Assembly (NCBI RefSeq): GCF_039536205.1
Contig: NZ_BAAAYL010000001.1
Location: 620,001 to 684,000, forward strand
Direction of reading: 5' to 3'
Source of the DNA: Streptomyces sannanensis
GTDB taxonomy: Bacteria; Actinomycetota; Actinomycetes; Streptomycetales; Streptomycetaceae
Length of the DNA: 64,000 bases
Shown: positions 1-9,031 of the stretch, in pieces
Numbering within the stretch: position 1 is the stretch's first letter
Layout: each line of letters opens with the position of its first letter
Made by a program: the position numbers and the translations under genes
The notes under the pieces: generated by a model
What the model saw: only the letters and a program-made list of their open reading frames with translations
The model's database searches: none
Told to the model about the DNA's origin: nothing

Positions 1-188
1 GCTCCCTTGCCGAGGATCACGATGTACCGATCCTTGATGGCACCGGACGCGCCCGCGTTCTCGATCGTACCTTCGGCCTGGCTCGCCGCCGTCGCGGGCA
101 GCGCCGGACCGACGCCAAGCGTCAGGGCCGCAACGGTGACCGCGGCCGCGCCCTTGAGGGTGCGCCGGGTACGTGCAATCAGTGGCAT
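1..188 (-). CDS. Secreted S8 subtilisin-like protease, N-terminus only (runs off window)
   Basis: The minus strand from ATG 188 encodes 62 residues and leaves the left edge of the window. An AGAGGAG ribosome-binding site lies just before the start. The N-terminus has basic residues (ARTRR), a hydrophobic core and an alanine-rich cleavage region (PATAAS), a standard Sec signal peptide. The following ...AIKDRYIVILGKGA matches the first strand of the I9 propeptide that precedes secreted Streptomyces subtilisins. The catalytic domain lies outside the window, so the protease call rests on the signal peptide plus the propeptide start. It reads away from the transposon-rich region. Confidence 0.75.
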   Translation of the reverse strand, partial: MPLIARTRRTLKGAAAVTVAALTLGVGPALPATAASQAEGTIENAGASGAIKDRYIVILGKG

Positions 189-379
189 CAAAGCTCCTCT
201 GCGGCGACGGCAAGCGCCACGATCAACGTCCGAACACGTCCGACCGCCGCGGTTAACGCAAGCGGACGCGATCTGAGACGGGCTGGTTGAGCGGAGGGAG
301 GATGAGACATGTACAGCTCTCCTACGTACGGGGTGCGTGCAACCCCACATCGTGAATTCCTGATCAGGCAGATCTCGGC

Positions 380-619
380 TCAGTCGCACTTCTTCAACCG
401 CGGCTCGTTTCCGCGGCCCAGCGTGCTGTAGTACGGACTGAAGTCTGTGATCGCAGGGAGCTCGAGACCCTGCTCGGCCTCTTCCGGCCGGATGACGTCG
501 ACCGCGATCATGTCGGGCTTCCCGTCGCCGCCATAGTCCACGGCAGATTCCAGCACGTGCTCACGCATCGTGGCCCTCGCCACTCCTGATGCGATGACGA
601 AACGCGAGAATACGTTCAT
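380..619 (-). pseudogene. N-terminal stump of an X-Pro dipeptidyl-peptidase (S15-like)
   Basis: The minus-strand reading frame contains REHVLESAVDYGGDGKPDMI, then AVDVIRPEEAEQGLELPAI, and FSPYYSTLGRGNE. This is the order seen near the N-terminus of secreted Streptomyces X-Pro dipeptidyl-peptidases: a DGDGK-type loop, an IRP strand, and a (D/E)xSPYY...GRGNE motif. Those enzymes are about 600 residues or longer, but this frame stops right after KKCD at 380, and the next 190 bases carry no continuation before the S8 gene. The 5' end is uncertain: the frame stays open to 718 but there is no clear signal peptide. It is best read as a remnant truncated at its 3' side. The family call is from memory of the motif order and is moderate. 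Confidence 0.5.
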
Positions 620-942
620 TACCGTGCTTCCAGAAGCTGGATCAACCGGACGGGGTCGGCACTTTCCAGCCCCGAGGTGGTGCTCGGGGACACGAGGGTT
701 CGACAGGACACGGTGCACGAGACTTTGTTCGCCCCTTCTGCCGGATGACAGGTTTACGCGGACCTTATGGCCGGCGGCACAGCTCCGTCATCGGTCGAAA
801 GTCGGGACAATCCCAGCGCCGGCCCGACGAATGTCGAATCATGCAGACGCCCGGCAGCTCGACATCCTGTGGGGCTCGTTTATTCATCGTTGCTGGTCGA
901 GAGCTTCCGGCTCCAGCCCCGCCGTTCTGAAATCATCCCGAG

Positions 943-2028
943 ATGATCGCGTCGCTCCTCTACAACGTGACCCGTCGACTGCTCTCGGTCCCAAGGGTGC
1001 TGCTGCGCCACGAGACTTCGAAGGACGCAGAGCTGCTGGTGCCGAGGCTCGAGAACGCGGTACTGCGCCGCCAACTCCACAGCCCCGTGCGCTACCAGCC
1101 CGCGGACCGGCTGTGGCCGGCGGCGCTGTCCTCACTCATACCCCGGCGGCGGTTGGCACAGGTCTTCCCCGTCACCCCGGGAACACTCCTGGCCTGGCAC
1201 CGCAAGCTCGTCACCCGGAAGTGGGACTACAGCAAACGGCGCACCACCTCGGGTCGGCCGCCGACCCGAGCCGAACTCAAGAAGCTCGTCCAACGCCTGG
1301 CCAGGGAGAACAGCCGCTGAGGGCATCGCAGGAGCCAAGGCGAACTCGCCCGGCTCGGGCACCCGATCGCCGCCTCGACGGCCTGGGAGATTCTCCATGC
1401 CGCGGGCGTCGATCCGGCCCCACGCCGCCACGGGCCGACCTGGCGCGAGTTCCTCACCACGCAGGCTGACGCCATCATCGCCTGCGACTTCCTGCACATC
1501 GACACCATTGGGCTCGAGCGCCTGTACGCGCTGGCGTTCCTCGAACACGGCACCCGCCGCCTCCACATCGCCGGTGTCACCGCCCATCCCACCGCCGCCC
1601 GGGCCACTCAGCAAGCCAGGAACATGGCCTGCGACCTCGGCATCCGTCTCGAGTCGCTGCGGTTCCTCATCCGAGACCGCGACTCCAAATACACCGAGAG
1701 CTTCGACACCGTCTTCCAGGCCGAGGACATCGAAACCCTGAAGACGCCACCACGAGCACCGAGGGCGAATGCCCAATGTGAAAGGGTCATCGGGACCCTC
1801 CGCCGGGAGGTCCTCGACTATGTCCTGATCCTGAACGAGGCCCATGTCCACCGCGTTCTGACCGAGTACCAGCGGCACTACAACCAGCATCGTCCGCACC
1901 GGGCCCGGAACCAACTACCGCCCGATGCCCCAGCGCAGCCAGCCCCGGTCCACGGCCTCGACCCCTGCCGGATCCGTCGCACCCGAGTCCTCGGCGGCCT
2001 CATAAACGAGTACCGATATGCGGCGTGA
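943..2028 (+). pseudogene. Integrase-core transposase interrupted by one in-frame TGA
   Basis: One reading frame from ATG 943 to TGA 2028 encodes a full-length integrase-type transposase (about 360 codons) of the DDE/rve superfamily common in Streptomyces. It carries ACDFLHIDT (first Asp), RDRDSKY (second Asp region), PRANAQCERVIGTLRREVLD (Glu) and the typical end HYNQHRPHRARNQLPPDA...LGGLINEYRYAA. The frame is broken only at 1318-1320, where TGA replaces the Trp of the usual ENPRWGYRR segment; here it reads ENSR-stop-GHRR. No frameshift is present. The product would be a 125-residue N-terminal piece unless the stop is read through. Terminal inverted repeats were not identified. Confidence 0.85.
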
Positions 2029-2262
2029 GGTGCAGCGACGAATATCCGAGCCCCGCACGGTCGAGCAGGTCGTCATCGGTCGTGGTCACACCGCCGTCGT
2101 GCGTCGGTGTACGAGATCGGGCGGCCGAGCTTGTCGTACACGCGGGTGATCGTGCCGCCGGTCGGCGAGACGGCTTGACCGCGCGGCCGGTGACGGGGTC
2201 GTACTCGGTCGTGGACTCCGGCCGGCCTGGCCGAGGCCGCCGATGACGGGCACACAGCCCCG
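2029..2262 (-). pseudogene. Shredded RHS/YD-repeat fragment
   Basis: Reading the minus strand and switching frames recovers consecutive YD-repeat segments: ESTTEYDPVTGRAVK, then SPTGGTITRVYDKLGRPISY, then DGGVTTT followed by DLLDR. Together they match one or two repeats of an RHS protein such as the large one at 10840-21498. At least two frameshifts separate the pieces, and both ends are lost: one against the transposase remnant and the other against the CPBP protease gene. It is a decayed relic of another RHS gene, not an expressed product. Confidence 0.7.
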
Positions 2263-2270
2263 CTGCCGCC

Positions 2271-3440
2271 TCAGCTGTCCTGAGGCCCGCCGGGCTGGTG
2301 CGGCGGCTGCTCGCGGGCGCCGGGCCCACCGGCGTCGGGCACGTCCGGGTCCCAGGGCGGCGTTCCGTACTGCCCGTACGTGCTCTGCGATTGCGGGTAC
2401 GGCCCGTAGGGACCCTGCGGCTGCACGTACGAGCGGTACAGGCCCTGCGGCGGTGCGGACGGACCGTACGGGCCCGGTGCCTGCGGGTACGGCAGGTAGG
2501 GTGCAGCCGGCGCGGGGACCGGGGGAGACACGTTCAGCGGAGAACGGCGCCGGGCCAGCCACAGCACGATCGCGGCGTAGAGCAGGACCGCCGACATGTC
2601 GGCGAGGGCCAGTTGCCAGGGGGCGTCGGCCGCCGTCTCGTCGGACGCGAGGCCGTCCGCGAACGCGGCGGACAGACCGAAGGCCAGCAGGTTGTTCATC
2701 ACATGCAGGGCGATGGATGCCTCCAGGCCACCCGTGCGGATGGTCAGCCAGCCCGCCGCCAAGCCGAAGAACACAAGATCGGTGAATCCCCAGGCGGTTC
2801 CCCATCCGTGCGCGGCGGCGAAGAGAACCGCCTGCGGCAGCACCGCGACCAATGGGGAACGGACGAAGCTTCCTGCCGCCTGCAACAGCCAGCCCCGGAA
2901 GACATACTCCTCCGCCGCGGCCTGCAGAGGCACGAGGGCGACCAACATGGCCAGGGAGAGGAGGAACGTCTGCCATCCCACCCATACGCCGGCCGCTCCG
3001 GCGCCGCCCTGCTCCTCCGGCAGGAAGATCGCGACCACCGGCAGCAGCACCATGGCGGGTACCGCTGCCAGCAGGCACCAGGCCAGCCATCGCCAACGCG
3101 GCCGCCCGGCCACCGACGACACCGTGCCGGCCGGACGCCCGCCCACCCAGCGCACGGCCAGCAAGACCAGCGGCAGGTCCAGGGCTATGAACGCCAGGTC
3201 CAGTGCCGTACCCAGAACCGGGCCGAAGTCGACGTCGCCGTCCGGCAGTTCCGGGTAACCGGCGGCCCTTCCTAGCTCGTCGGCGAGGATGTAGAAGAAG
3301 ACCGTGACCAGGACCGACCCGCAGACCAGCATCAGAGTGCCGAGCAGCGGCCGCCACCAGCGGTGGAAAGCGGCGTACCGGGCCATGCGGTGATACGGAA
3401 GCCCGGGGAGGTGAGGGGGCGTTGCTGTCATGAGCGACAT
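2271..3440 (-). CDS. CPBP family intramembrane metalloprotease with Pro/Tyr/Gly-rich tail
   Basis: A 389-residue membrane protein with about seven hydrophobic segments. The CPBP (CAAX protease/bacteriocin-processing) signature is complete: AAEEYVFRGW near residue 172 (EExxxR), LFAAAHGWG near 203 and the ALHVMNN motif near 244. These Glu and His residues form the intramembrane metal site in the family. The final ~85 residues are a low-complexity tail of YPQAPGPYGP-like repeats and lie outside the membrane. The start is ATG 3440, with ATG 3431 also possible; neither has a strong ribosome-binding site. Neighbours are transposon remnants, so no partner is evident and the substrate is unknown. Confidence 0.85.
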   Translation of the reverse strand: MSLMTATPPHLPGLPYHRMARYAAFHRWWRPLLGTLMLVCGSVLVTVFFYILADELGRAAGYPELPDGDVDFGPVLGTALDLAFIALDLPLVLLAVRWVGGRPAGTVSSVAGRPRWRWLAWCLLAAVPAMVLLPVVAIFLPEEQGGAGAAGVWVGWQTFLLSLAMLVALVPLQAAAEEYVFRGWLLQAAGSFVRSPLVAVLPQAVLFAAAHGWGTAWGFTDLVFFGLAAGWLTIRTGGLEASIALHVMNNLLAFGLSAAFADGLASDETAADAPWQLALADMSAVLLYAAIVLWLARRRSPLNVSPPVPAPAAPYLPYPQAPGPYGPSAPPQGLYRSYVQPQGPYGPYPQSQSTYGQYGTPPWDPDVPDAGGPGAREQPPHQPGGPQDS

Positions 3441-3524
3441 CGTGCCCGGTCGGAATGAGCCAGGTGTACGAATTACACAGCCCCGGACCCACCCGCCCGG
3501 CCAAGAACCCCGAAGCCGGCCTCA

Positions 3525-3733
3525 GAGGGCGTGCTCCTGGACCGCACCCTGATCTGGAACCAGAGCCACCTCCTCCACGCGCTCCGTGAGGCCCGCACCG
3601 AGCCCTGGGCCAAGCCGCGCCGCTCCGACCACTCCCCCACCCGATCAACGAACCGGGGAAGATGAGACACCTGGAGGTCCGCCGACGAGACCGACTCGGC
3701 GGAGCCCTCCACGAGTACCAACATGCCGCATGA
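3525..3733 (+). pseudogene. C-terminal remnant of an integrase-type transposase
   Basis: The plus strand reads VLLDRTLIWNQSHLLHALRE, which matches the (E)CLDR.LI.N..HL...L.EY segment near the end of integrase-core transposases. After a frameshift it continues as APLRPLPHPINEPGKMRHLE and RRRDRLGGALHEYQHAA-stop, the usual C-terminus. The central catalytic part is missing. It is related to, but distinct from, the element at 943-2028, whose end reads LGGLINEYRYAA. Confidence 0.75.
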
Positions 3734-3959
3734 CCAGGCCGGATGATTTATCGGCCCCGCAGAGTCCCGGCGCCTACCAGAAGGTCACCACGGTGGTGTC
3801 CGGGTCGTTGAAGCCGCTGCTGATCCTGCCCCGGCCCGCGTCCCATTGGCTCAGCAGGTCCGGCCGTTCAATCAGGCGGGCCGCCGGCAGTCATATGTCA
3901 GCCCGCTGTCAGTGCGCTCGGGCATGCTGGCCCAGTCTGCCTCACCGAGAGGTCCTCCT

Positions 3960-4355
3960 GTGAAGAAGACGGCACTGCGCGCTTGCCTTGCCCCTCACCG
4001 CCATGGGTGTCGTGACGGGGCTGATCGGGGCCCGCTCCGCATCTGCCGACGTCGGGAGAACTCCCCTCACACCGACTGGGGAGGCATGGCTTTCCCGATC
4101 GATCTCTACTGCAACAACACACCGGGCGACGTCACGTCGCAGTCCTTCTACGGCAGCCCGGTGACCGGTCGCGCGACCAAGAGGACCAGGCCGCACGCCT
4201 GCGGCAACACGGTCTGGTACCACACCAAGGGCGACCAGGCCCTTGCTCCGTTCGAGGCCTACGACGGCTGGGGCGCGATGCCGTTCACCACCGTGCTGGC
4301 GCCGAGCGGAACCGTGCATCCCTTCCCCGGGCTTCCCCGGTGCCCGTGGTACTGA
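3960..4355 (+). pseudogene. Small secreted SH3-like protein with two compensating frameshifts in the signal peptide
   Basis: From GTG 3960 the frame starts VKKTALRACLA. The hydrophobic core that should follow (LTAMGVVTGLIGARSASAD) is in the +1 frame from about 3991 to 4050. The first frame then resumes with SPHTDWGGMAF and runs to the stop at 4355. The apparent causes are one extra C in the CCCC run at 3990-3994 and a compensating change near 4052-4060. The mature part contains two cysteines, VTGRATKR, and GNTVWYHTKGDQ...PFPGLPRC. This resembles the central module of the next gene (VTGRLLAG...GNRIWYYVKGDS...PYPGLPAC). It is either a decayed gene or a sequencing error pair; the function is unknown. 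Confidence 0.6.
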
Positions 4356-4371
4356 GGCTGAAAGGACAGGT

Positions 4372-6870
4372 GTGGACATGCTCGAAGCATTCCGGCTGCG
4401 TGCCAGGAAACCGCTGGTCGCACTCGGCCTGATCACGGCGCTCTCGGGCCTGGCCGCGGGCCTGGGAGCGGCCGCGACCGGTCCGGGCTCCGACGGCGGG
4501 GCGGCGGGTACGCAGGTGTCGGCGCTGGCGAAAGCCAGAGAGTCTGGGAAGCCAGTGGAGATCGTAGAGCGCCGGACGGAGACGTCCGAGGTGTTCGCGA
4601 ATCCTTCCGGAACGCTGACGTTCACGGAGCATCTGGGTCCGGTTCGGACGCGGCAGGGCGGCAAGTGGGTGGACATCGACACCGATCTGCGGTTCGCCGA
4701 GCAAGGTGTGGTGCCGAAGGCGGCTGTGGCGGGGTTGACGTTGTCGGACGGTGGCCGGGAGCCGCTGGTGCGGCTGCGGAAGGACCAGCGGCACGAGCTC
4801 GCGCTGAGTTGGCCGGGGAAACTGCCGAAGCCGGTGCTGGACGGTGCGGTGGCGACGTACCGGGAGGTGTTCGACGGGGTCGACCTGAAGGTCGCTGTAG
4901 AGGCGGACGGCTTCTCGCAGGTACTGGTGGTCAAGAACCCCGAGGCCGCGAGGAACCCGGACCTGGAGAAGATCGCCTTCAGGCTTTCGGCGGAGGGGAT
5001 GAAGATCACCGGCGGTTCTGGCAAGGGCCTGAGAGCCGTCGACGCCAAGGGCCGTTCGGTCTTCACCGGCGCTCAGCCGCAGGGGTGGGACAGCGCCAAA
5101 AGACCCCGCCGGTCGGCGATGCGCACTGAGGTTTCCGGCTCCACCCTGGCCGTGGTTCCGGGCAGGAAACTGCTCACCGGCCCGGACATCACGTATCCGG
5201 TGTACATCGGCCACACGCTCACCCAGAGCCTCACGGCATGGATGAAGGTCACCTCCGCATATCCGGATTCCTCTTACTGGAAATACTCCGGTGACTACGT
5301 AGCCGGGGTCTACACGTCGGGGCCGACCAAGGACGTCCATCGAACGTTCCTGCAGTTCGAAGCATCGAATCTGGCAGGCCGCCAGGTCGTCAGGTCGACC
5401 CTGACGCTCGCCCAGACGTACAGCACGCCCTGTGAGGACACCACGGTCGAACTCTGGCAGACCGGGCGTGCCTCCGTGGAGACGACCTGGAACCGCCAGC
5501 CGGCCTGGACGGCGAGGCTGGACGCCAAGGGCTGTCCGACGGGCACCGTCACCCTCGACGCCACGGCGGCGGCCAGCGCCGCGGCCGACAGTGGTTCCAC
5601 CTTGTTGAATCTGGGAGTGCGACTCCCGTCCGAGGATCTGACGACGACCACGTACCGGATGTTCTCTTCGGCCGTGCTGACGACGGAGGCCGCCTACGCC
5701 GGACAGTGCTTCATGACGTCCGGGCTGGACTTCAAGGACACCGATTCCAACGCGTTCCCCCAGGGGATCGATTGCGAGAGCCTCGACACGGACGTACTGG
5801 CGGAGCCCTATGCGGACTCTACGGTGACCGGTCGACTACTCGCAGGATCCCACTACTTCGTGTGCTGGCGCAGTGGTGACATGAACGGTGCCGGAAACCG
5901 CATCTGGTACTACGTGAAGGGCGACTCCACCGCCAACTGGCCGACCTGGCAGGCGTGGGGCTTCGTCCCCGCGGATAAGATCATCGGCGTGGGCGCGGAA
6001 CCCTACCCCGGTCTGCCGGCTTGCAACGTCCACAATGTGACGTCGGGCATCTCAGCCCCGCAGGACTTAAACTCCGACGGCCGCTACGACATCGTCGCCC
6101 TGGAGTCCAACGGCAACCTCGCCTACTACCCGGGCAACGGCAACGGCACCCTGGCCGACAAGCGGTACCTCTGGTCGGACGGCAGCGGCTCCCAGTACGC
6201 GGAGGTCTTCACAGGCGACTTCAACGCCGACGGCCGAGGGGACATCGCGGCCGTGGAGGCGATGTCCAACAGGATCTGGTGGTGGGAGGGCGACGGCGAC
6301 GGTGGGCTGACCGGTGCCCGTCGTGCCCTCACCGACGCCTACAAGCACACGCAGGTCGACTACTTCGAGTGTATGAACTTCTTCACGCTCGATTACGACG
6401 GCAACGGCAGGAGCGACCTCGGCGCCGAATGCTGGGACCTCAACTACGAGAAAAAGTTCGCACGCCTCTGGCCCGGCAACGGCTCGGGCGAGATCTATCC
6501 CAAGCCGGTGCAGGCGACAAACCCGCACTACGGCACCTACGACTGGAAGCCCGGCGACTTCGACGGCGACGGACGCGCCGACTTGGCGGCGATGGTCGAC
6601 GGAAAGCTCTCCTGGTGGCTCGGCAACGGCACCGGTTCCATCAAGAACGGCACCACACACGGCAACCCGCGTCCCTGGCCGGCGGCTGGCTTCGGCACAG
6701 TGAGCAAGGTGTTCGCCGGTGACTTCAACGGAGATCGCCGCTACGACATCGCGGCCGTCGATGCGGGCGGCTCGCTGTGGTGGTGGCCCGGCGACGGCCT
6801 GGGGGGTCTGGGCACCCCCGCAAAGATGTCGACTGCCACGGACTGGGGGGCCTACAAGGACCTGATGTGA
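4372..6870 (+). CDS. Secreted RHS-N-terminus / SH3-like / FG-GAP repeat protein
   Basis: An 832-residue exported protein. GTG 4372 was chosen because AAAGGA sits 5 bases upstream; ATG 4378 is in frame. After a signal peptide (residues about 5-40), residues 60-260 resemble the N-terminal region of the RHS protein at 10840-21498 (TFTEHLGPVRTRQGGKWVDI). Residues 275-440 form a DNRLRE-type module (FLQFEASNLAGRQVVRSTLT). Residues 480-580 hold a cysteine-containing SH3-like segment with NRIWYYVKGDS. The last 250 residues carry five calcium-binding FG-GAP/VCBS loops, among them DLNSDGRYDI, DFNADGRGDI, DYDGNGRSDL and DFDGDGRADL. It has no YD repeats and no toxin tip. Surface adhesion or carbohydrate binding is plausible, but the function is not known. 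Confidence 0.8.
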   Translation: MDMLEAFRLRARKPLVALGLITALSGLAAGLGAAATGPGSDGGAAGTQVSALAKARESGKPVEIVERRTETSEVFANPSGTLTFTEHLGPVRTRQGGKWVDIDTDLRFAEQGVVPKAAVAGLTLSDGGREPLVRLRKDQRHELALSWPGKLPKPVLDGAVATYREVFDGVDLKVAVEADGFSQVLVVKNPEAARNPDLEKIAFRLSAEGMKITGGSGKGLRAVDAKGRSVFTGAQPQGWDSAKRPRRSAMRTEVSGSTLAVVPGRKLLTGPDITYPVYIGHTLTQSLTAWMKVTSAYPDSSYWKYSGDYVAGVYTSGPTKDVHRTFLQFEASNLAGRQVVRSTLTLAQTYSTPCEDTTVELWQTGRASVETTWNRQPAWTARLDAKGCPTGTVTLDATAAASAAADSGSTLLNLGVRLPSEDLTTTTYRMFSSAVLTTEAAYAGQCFMTSGLDFKDTDSNAFPQGIDCESLDTDVLAEPYADSTVTGRLLAGSHYFVCWRSGDMNGAGNRIWYYVKGDSTANWPTWQAWGFVPADKIIGVGAEPYPGLPACNVHNVTSGISAPQDLNSDGRYDIVALESNGNLAYYPGNGNGTLADKRYLWSDGSGSQYAEVFTGDFNADGRGDIAAVEAMSNRIWWWEGDGDGGLTGARRALTDAYKHTQVDYFECMNFFTLDYDGNGRSDLGAECWDLNYEKKFARLWPGNGSGEIYPKPVQATNPHYGTYDWKPGDFDGDGRADLAAMVDGKLSWWLGNGTGSIKNGTTHGNPRPWPAAGFGTVSKVFAGDFNGDRRYDIAAVDAGGSLWWWPGDGLGGLGTPAKMSTATDWGAYKDLM

Positions 6871-6943
6871 GAAGGCTTTTGAGGGGTATTCGATTTGCGT
6901 TGATTACCTGTTATGCCCCAATAGGTTCCCCCGCCGGGTTGGT

Positions 6944-7282
6944 GTGGTCTCGTCCGTTGCACGCTCGGTGAGGTTGTCTATGGAGGCGATGTGGATCAGG
7001 TCCCATCGGTGTTCGTGGACGCATCTCCTGGTGCCAGTCTCGCTGGATGCGGGGCGGGAAGACCTGGAGCAGACCGACGGCTGGACGGACCGGTGGACCG
7101 CGATGTGGAAGTACGCCGGGGACGAGGCGACGGGCCCGGTTCGGCACCTCGGGCAGGTTCCGGTGGCGAGTCGCGGCCCGATGCGGGGTTTCACCTGGCG
7201 GCAGGATCAGCGGCACCGGCCCGGTTTGGGCTCGTTGCCGGCGACGGGGTGGCTGCACGGGTTCGAGGGGGCGAATCGAGGG
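6944..7282 (+). pseudogene. N-terminal fragment of a TnsA-like transposase endonuclease subunit
   Basis: The plus-strand frame includes WKYAGDEATGPVRHLGQVPV, then GPMRGFTWRQDQRHRPGL and TGWLHGFEG. This corresponds to the N-terminal part of actinobacterial TnsA-like heteromeric transposase subunits (typically ...RSFTWRxGQRHRPGL..STGRHHGFES). It is cut exactly where the IS4-family element starts at 7283, before the residues that would form the nuclease centre. No TnsB or TnsC remnant follows the insertion. The true start is unclear; ATG 6944 is the first Met in the frame. Confidence 0.65.
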
Positions 7283-7341
7283 TGAAGTTCCCCCAAGGCC
7301 GGGTAGTTAGCGTTTTCGAACGTCACGCAAGGGGTGTTGAG
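7283..7341. repeat. Left terminal inverted repeat of the IS4-family element
   Basis: It begins TGAAGTTCCCCCAAGG and matches the reverse complement of 9013-9071 at 57 of 59 positions. The first 36 bases are identical. After a 3-base patch with two mismatches, the last 20 bases are identical again. Confidence 0.95.
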
Positions 7342-7417
7342 GGGTTCTTGACGTGGAGCAACGGAGCTCGTTGGTACAGGCAGTCGTCCAAGACAGCTTG
7401 TCCCGCAAGGAGCTCCG

Positions 7418-9031
7418 TTGCCTGTTCATTGTGTCTCGCCGTCGGCGCTGGCGGCCATCACCCGTACGGTGACTGTGGCCGCGGGCCGGTTCGCTCCCGG
7501 ACATCTGGGAGAACTGACGCCGATCATGCCGTTCGAGCTGGTCGACGCGGTCTTGTCCGAGACCAGGACCGTGCAGCGGCGGTTGCGTGATCTGCCCTCG
7601 CGGGTCGGCGTCTACTTCCTCCTGGCGATGTGCCTGTTTCCCGAGATCGGCTATCGGCTGGTCTGGGGCAAGCTGACCGCCGGACTGGCGGGGATGCCGA
7701 TCGTCTGCCCGAGCACGAAAGCGCTACGTGATCTGCGCCGCAGACTCGGCAGCGCGCCGGTGCGGGCGTTATTCGAGGTGCTGGCCGGGCCGTTGGCCCA
7801 GCCGACCACGCCGGGGGTACGGTTCGGCCCGTATCGGACGGTGTCGTTCGACGGCTGCAGCTCGATCAAGGTGCCTGACAGCGAGCGCAACCGGGGCTGG
7901 CTGGGGCGGTGCCCGCACGGCGGCTACCCCCAGGTCGAGCTGATGACACTGGTCGAGACCGGCACCCGGGCCGTGATCGGAGCGGTCTTCGGCCCCACCC
8001 GGGAGGGCGAGACCTCGTACGCCACCAGATTGTCGCACCATCTGGGTCCCGAGATGTTGGTGCTGTGGGACCGCGGCTTCGACGGCAACGACTTCCTCGC
8101 CACCGTGCACGCCACCGGCGCACGGGTCCTGGGCCGCATTCGCCAGCGCCGCCGCCCACCGGTCCTGAAGCCGCTCGCTGACTCCTCCTACCTCTCGGTC
8201 ATCGGCGGCGTCCCGGTGCGCATCATCGAAGCCCGGGTGAGCGTCACCTGCACCGATGGCAGCAACTTCGACGGCTCCTACCGTCTGGCGACCACCCTCC
8301 TGGACGCCCGCCGTCACCCCGCCGACCGCCTCGTGCACCTCTATCACGAGCGCTGGGAGCACGAGAGCGCCTACTACGCCTTGCGCCACACCATCCTGCA
8401 CGGACGTGTCCTGCGCTCGCACGACCCGGCCGACGTCGAGCAGGAGATGTGGGCCCTGCTCACCCTCTACCAGCTCCTGCGCCGCGCCATGGTCGAGGCT
8501 GCGGAGTCCAGGCCCGGCACCGATCCCGACCGCTGCGGCTTCACCATCGCCCTCCAAACCGCCCGCGACCTGCTGGTATGTGCGGAAGGAATCTTCGAGC
8601 AGGGTATCGGAGAGATCGGCCGCCGAGTCCTGTCAGGTCTGTCGCCCGCACGGCGAACCCGCGTCAGCACCCGCAAGGTGAAGTCGCCCATCTCCCGTTA
8701 CGCGGAAAGGAAACTGGACGGCCGCCCCGACGTCAGCAAGGTGGTGACCTCGATAGCGATCACTCTCCTGCCGCCTCCGTCGCCGGAGCCCGCACTGCCT
8801 GCGACGACCGCCCGGGAGAACACCGGAAGCCGCTTGGCCCGTGTCCTGGCCATCCTGCAGTCCGAGCCCGAACGGCTATGGCGCTCAAGGGAGATCGCCG
8901 AGCTCCTCGGCGACGTCACCCTCGTCGCCACCTATCGGCAACTCGCCCGCTGGACCGAGAGAGGAATGATCAAGAGAGTCCGCACCGGCCGCTACACGGC
9001 AATCACGCAGGTCTCAACACCCCTTGCGTGA
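7418..9031 (+). CDS. IS4-family transposase
   Basis: A 537-residue DDE transposase from a TTG start at 7418, with AAGGAG 5 bases upstream. The N-terminus (MPVHCVSPSALAAITRTVTV...) fits the IS4-type N-terminal domain. Catalytic landmarks are VSFDGCSS (first Asp, about residue 144), LWDRGFDGND (second Asp, about 217) and the YREK-like YHERWEHESAYYALR (about 308), which supplies the catalytic Glu. The C-terminal ~130 residues include a helix-turn-helix-like segment. The frame is uninterrupted and full length, unlike every other transposase gene in this window, so this copy may still be active. Confidence 0.92.
   Translation: MPVHCVSPSALAAITRTVTVAAGRFAPGHLGELTPIMPFELVDAVLSETRTVQRRLRDLPSRVGVYFLLAMCLFPEIGYRLVWGKLTAGLAGMPIVCPSTKALRDLRRRLGSAPVRALFEVLAGPLAQPTTPGVRFGPYRTVSFDGCSSIKVPDSERNRGWLGRCPHGGYPQVELMTLVETGTRAVIGAVFGPTREGETSYATRLSHHLGPEMLVLWDRGFDGNDFLATVHATGARVLGRIRQRRRPPVLKPLADSSYLSVIGGVPVRIIEARVSVTCTDGSNFDGSYRLATTLLDARRHPADRLVHLYHERWEHESAYYALRHTILHGRVLRSHDPADVEQEMWALLTLYQLLRRAMVEAAESRPGTDPDRCGFTIALQTARDLLVCAEGIFEQGIGEIGRRVLSGLSPARRTRVSTRKVKSPISRYAERKLDGRPDVSKVVTSIAITLLPPPSPEPALPATTARENTGSRLARVLAILQSEPERLWRSREIAELLGDVTLVATYRQLARWTERGMIKRVRTGRYTAITQVSTPLA

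Noticed and set aside
3775..3900. Minus-strand reading frame ending ISSGFNDPDTTVVTFW
   Set aside because: It reads like the end of a real protein, but I could not connect it to a start or to any family, and it lies within transposon debris.
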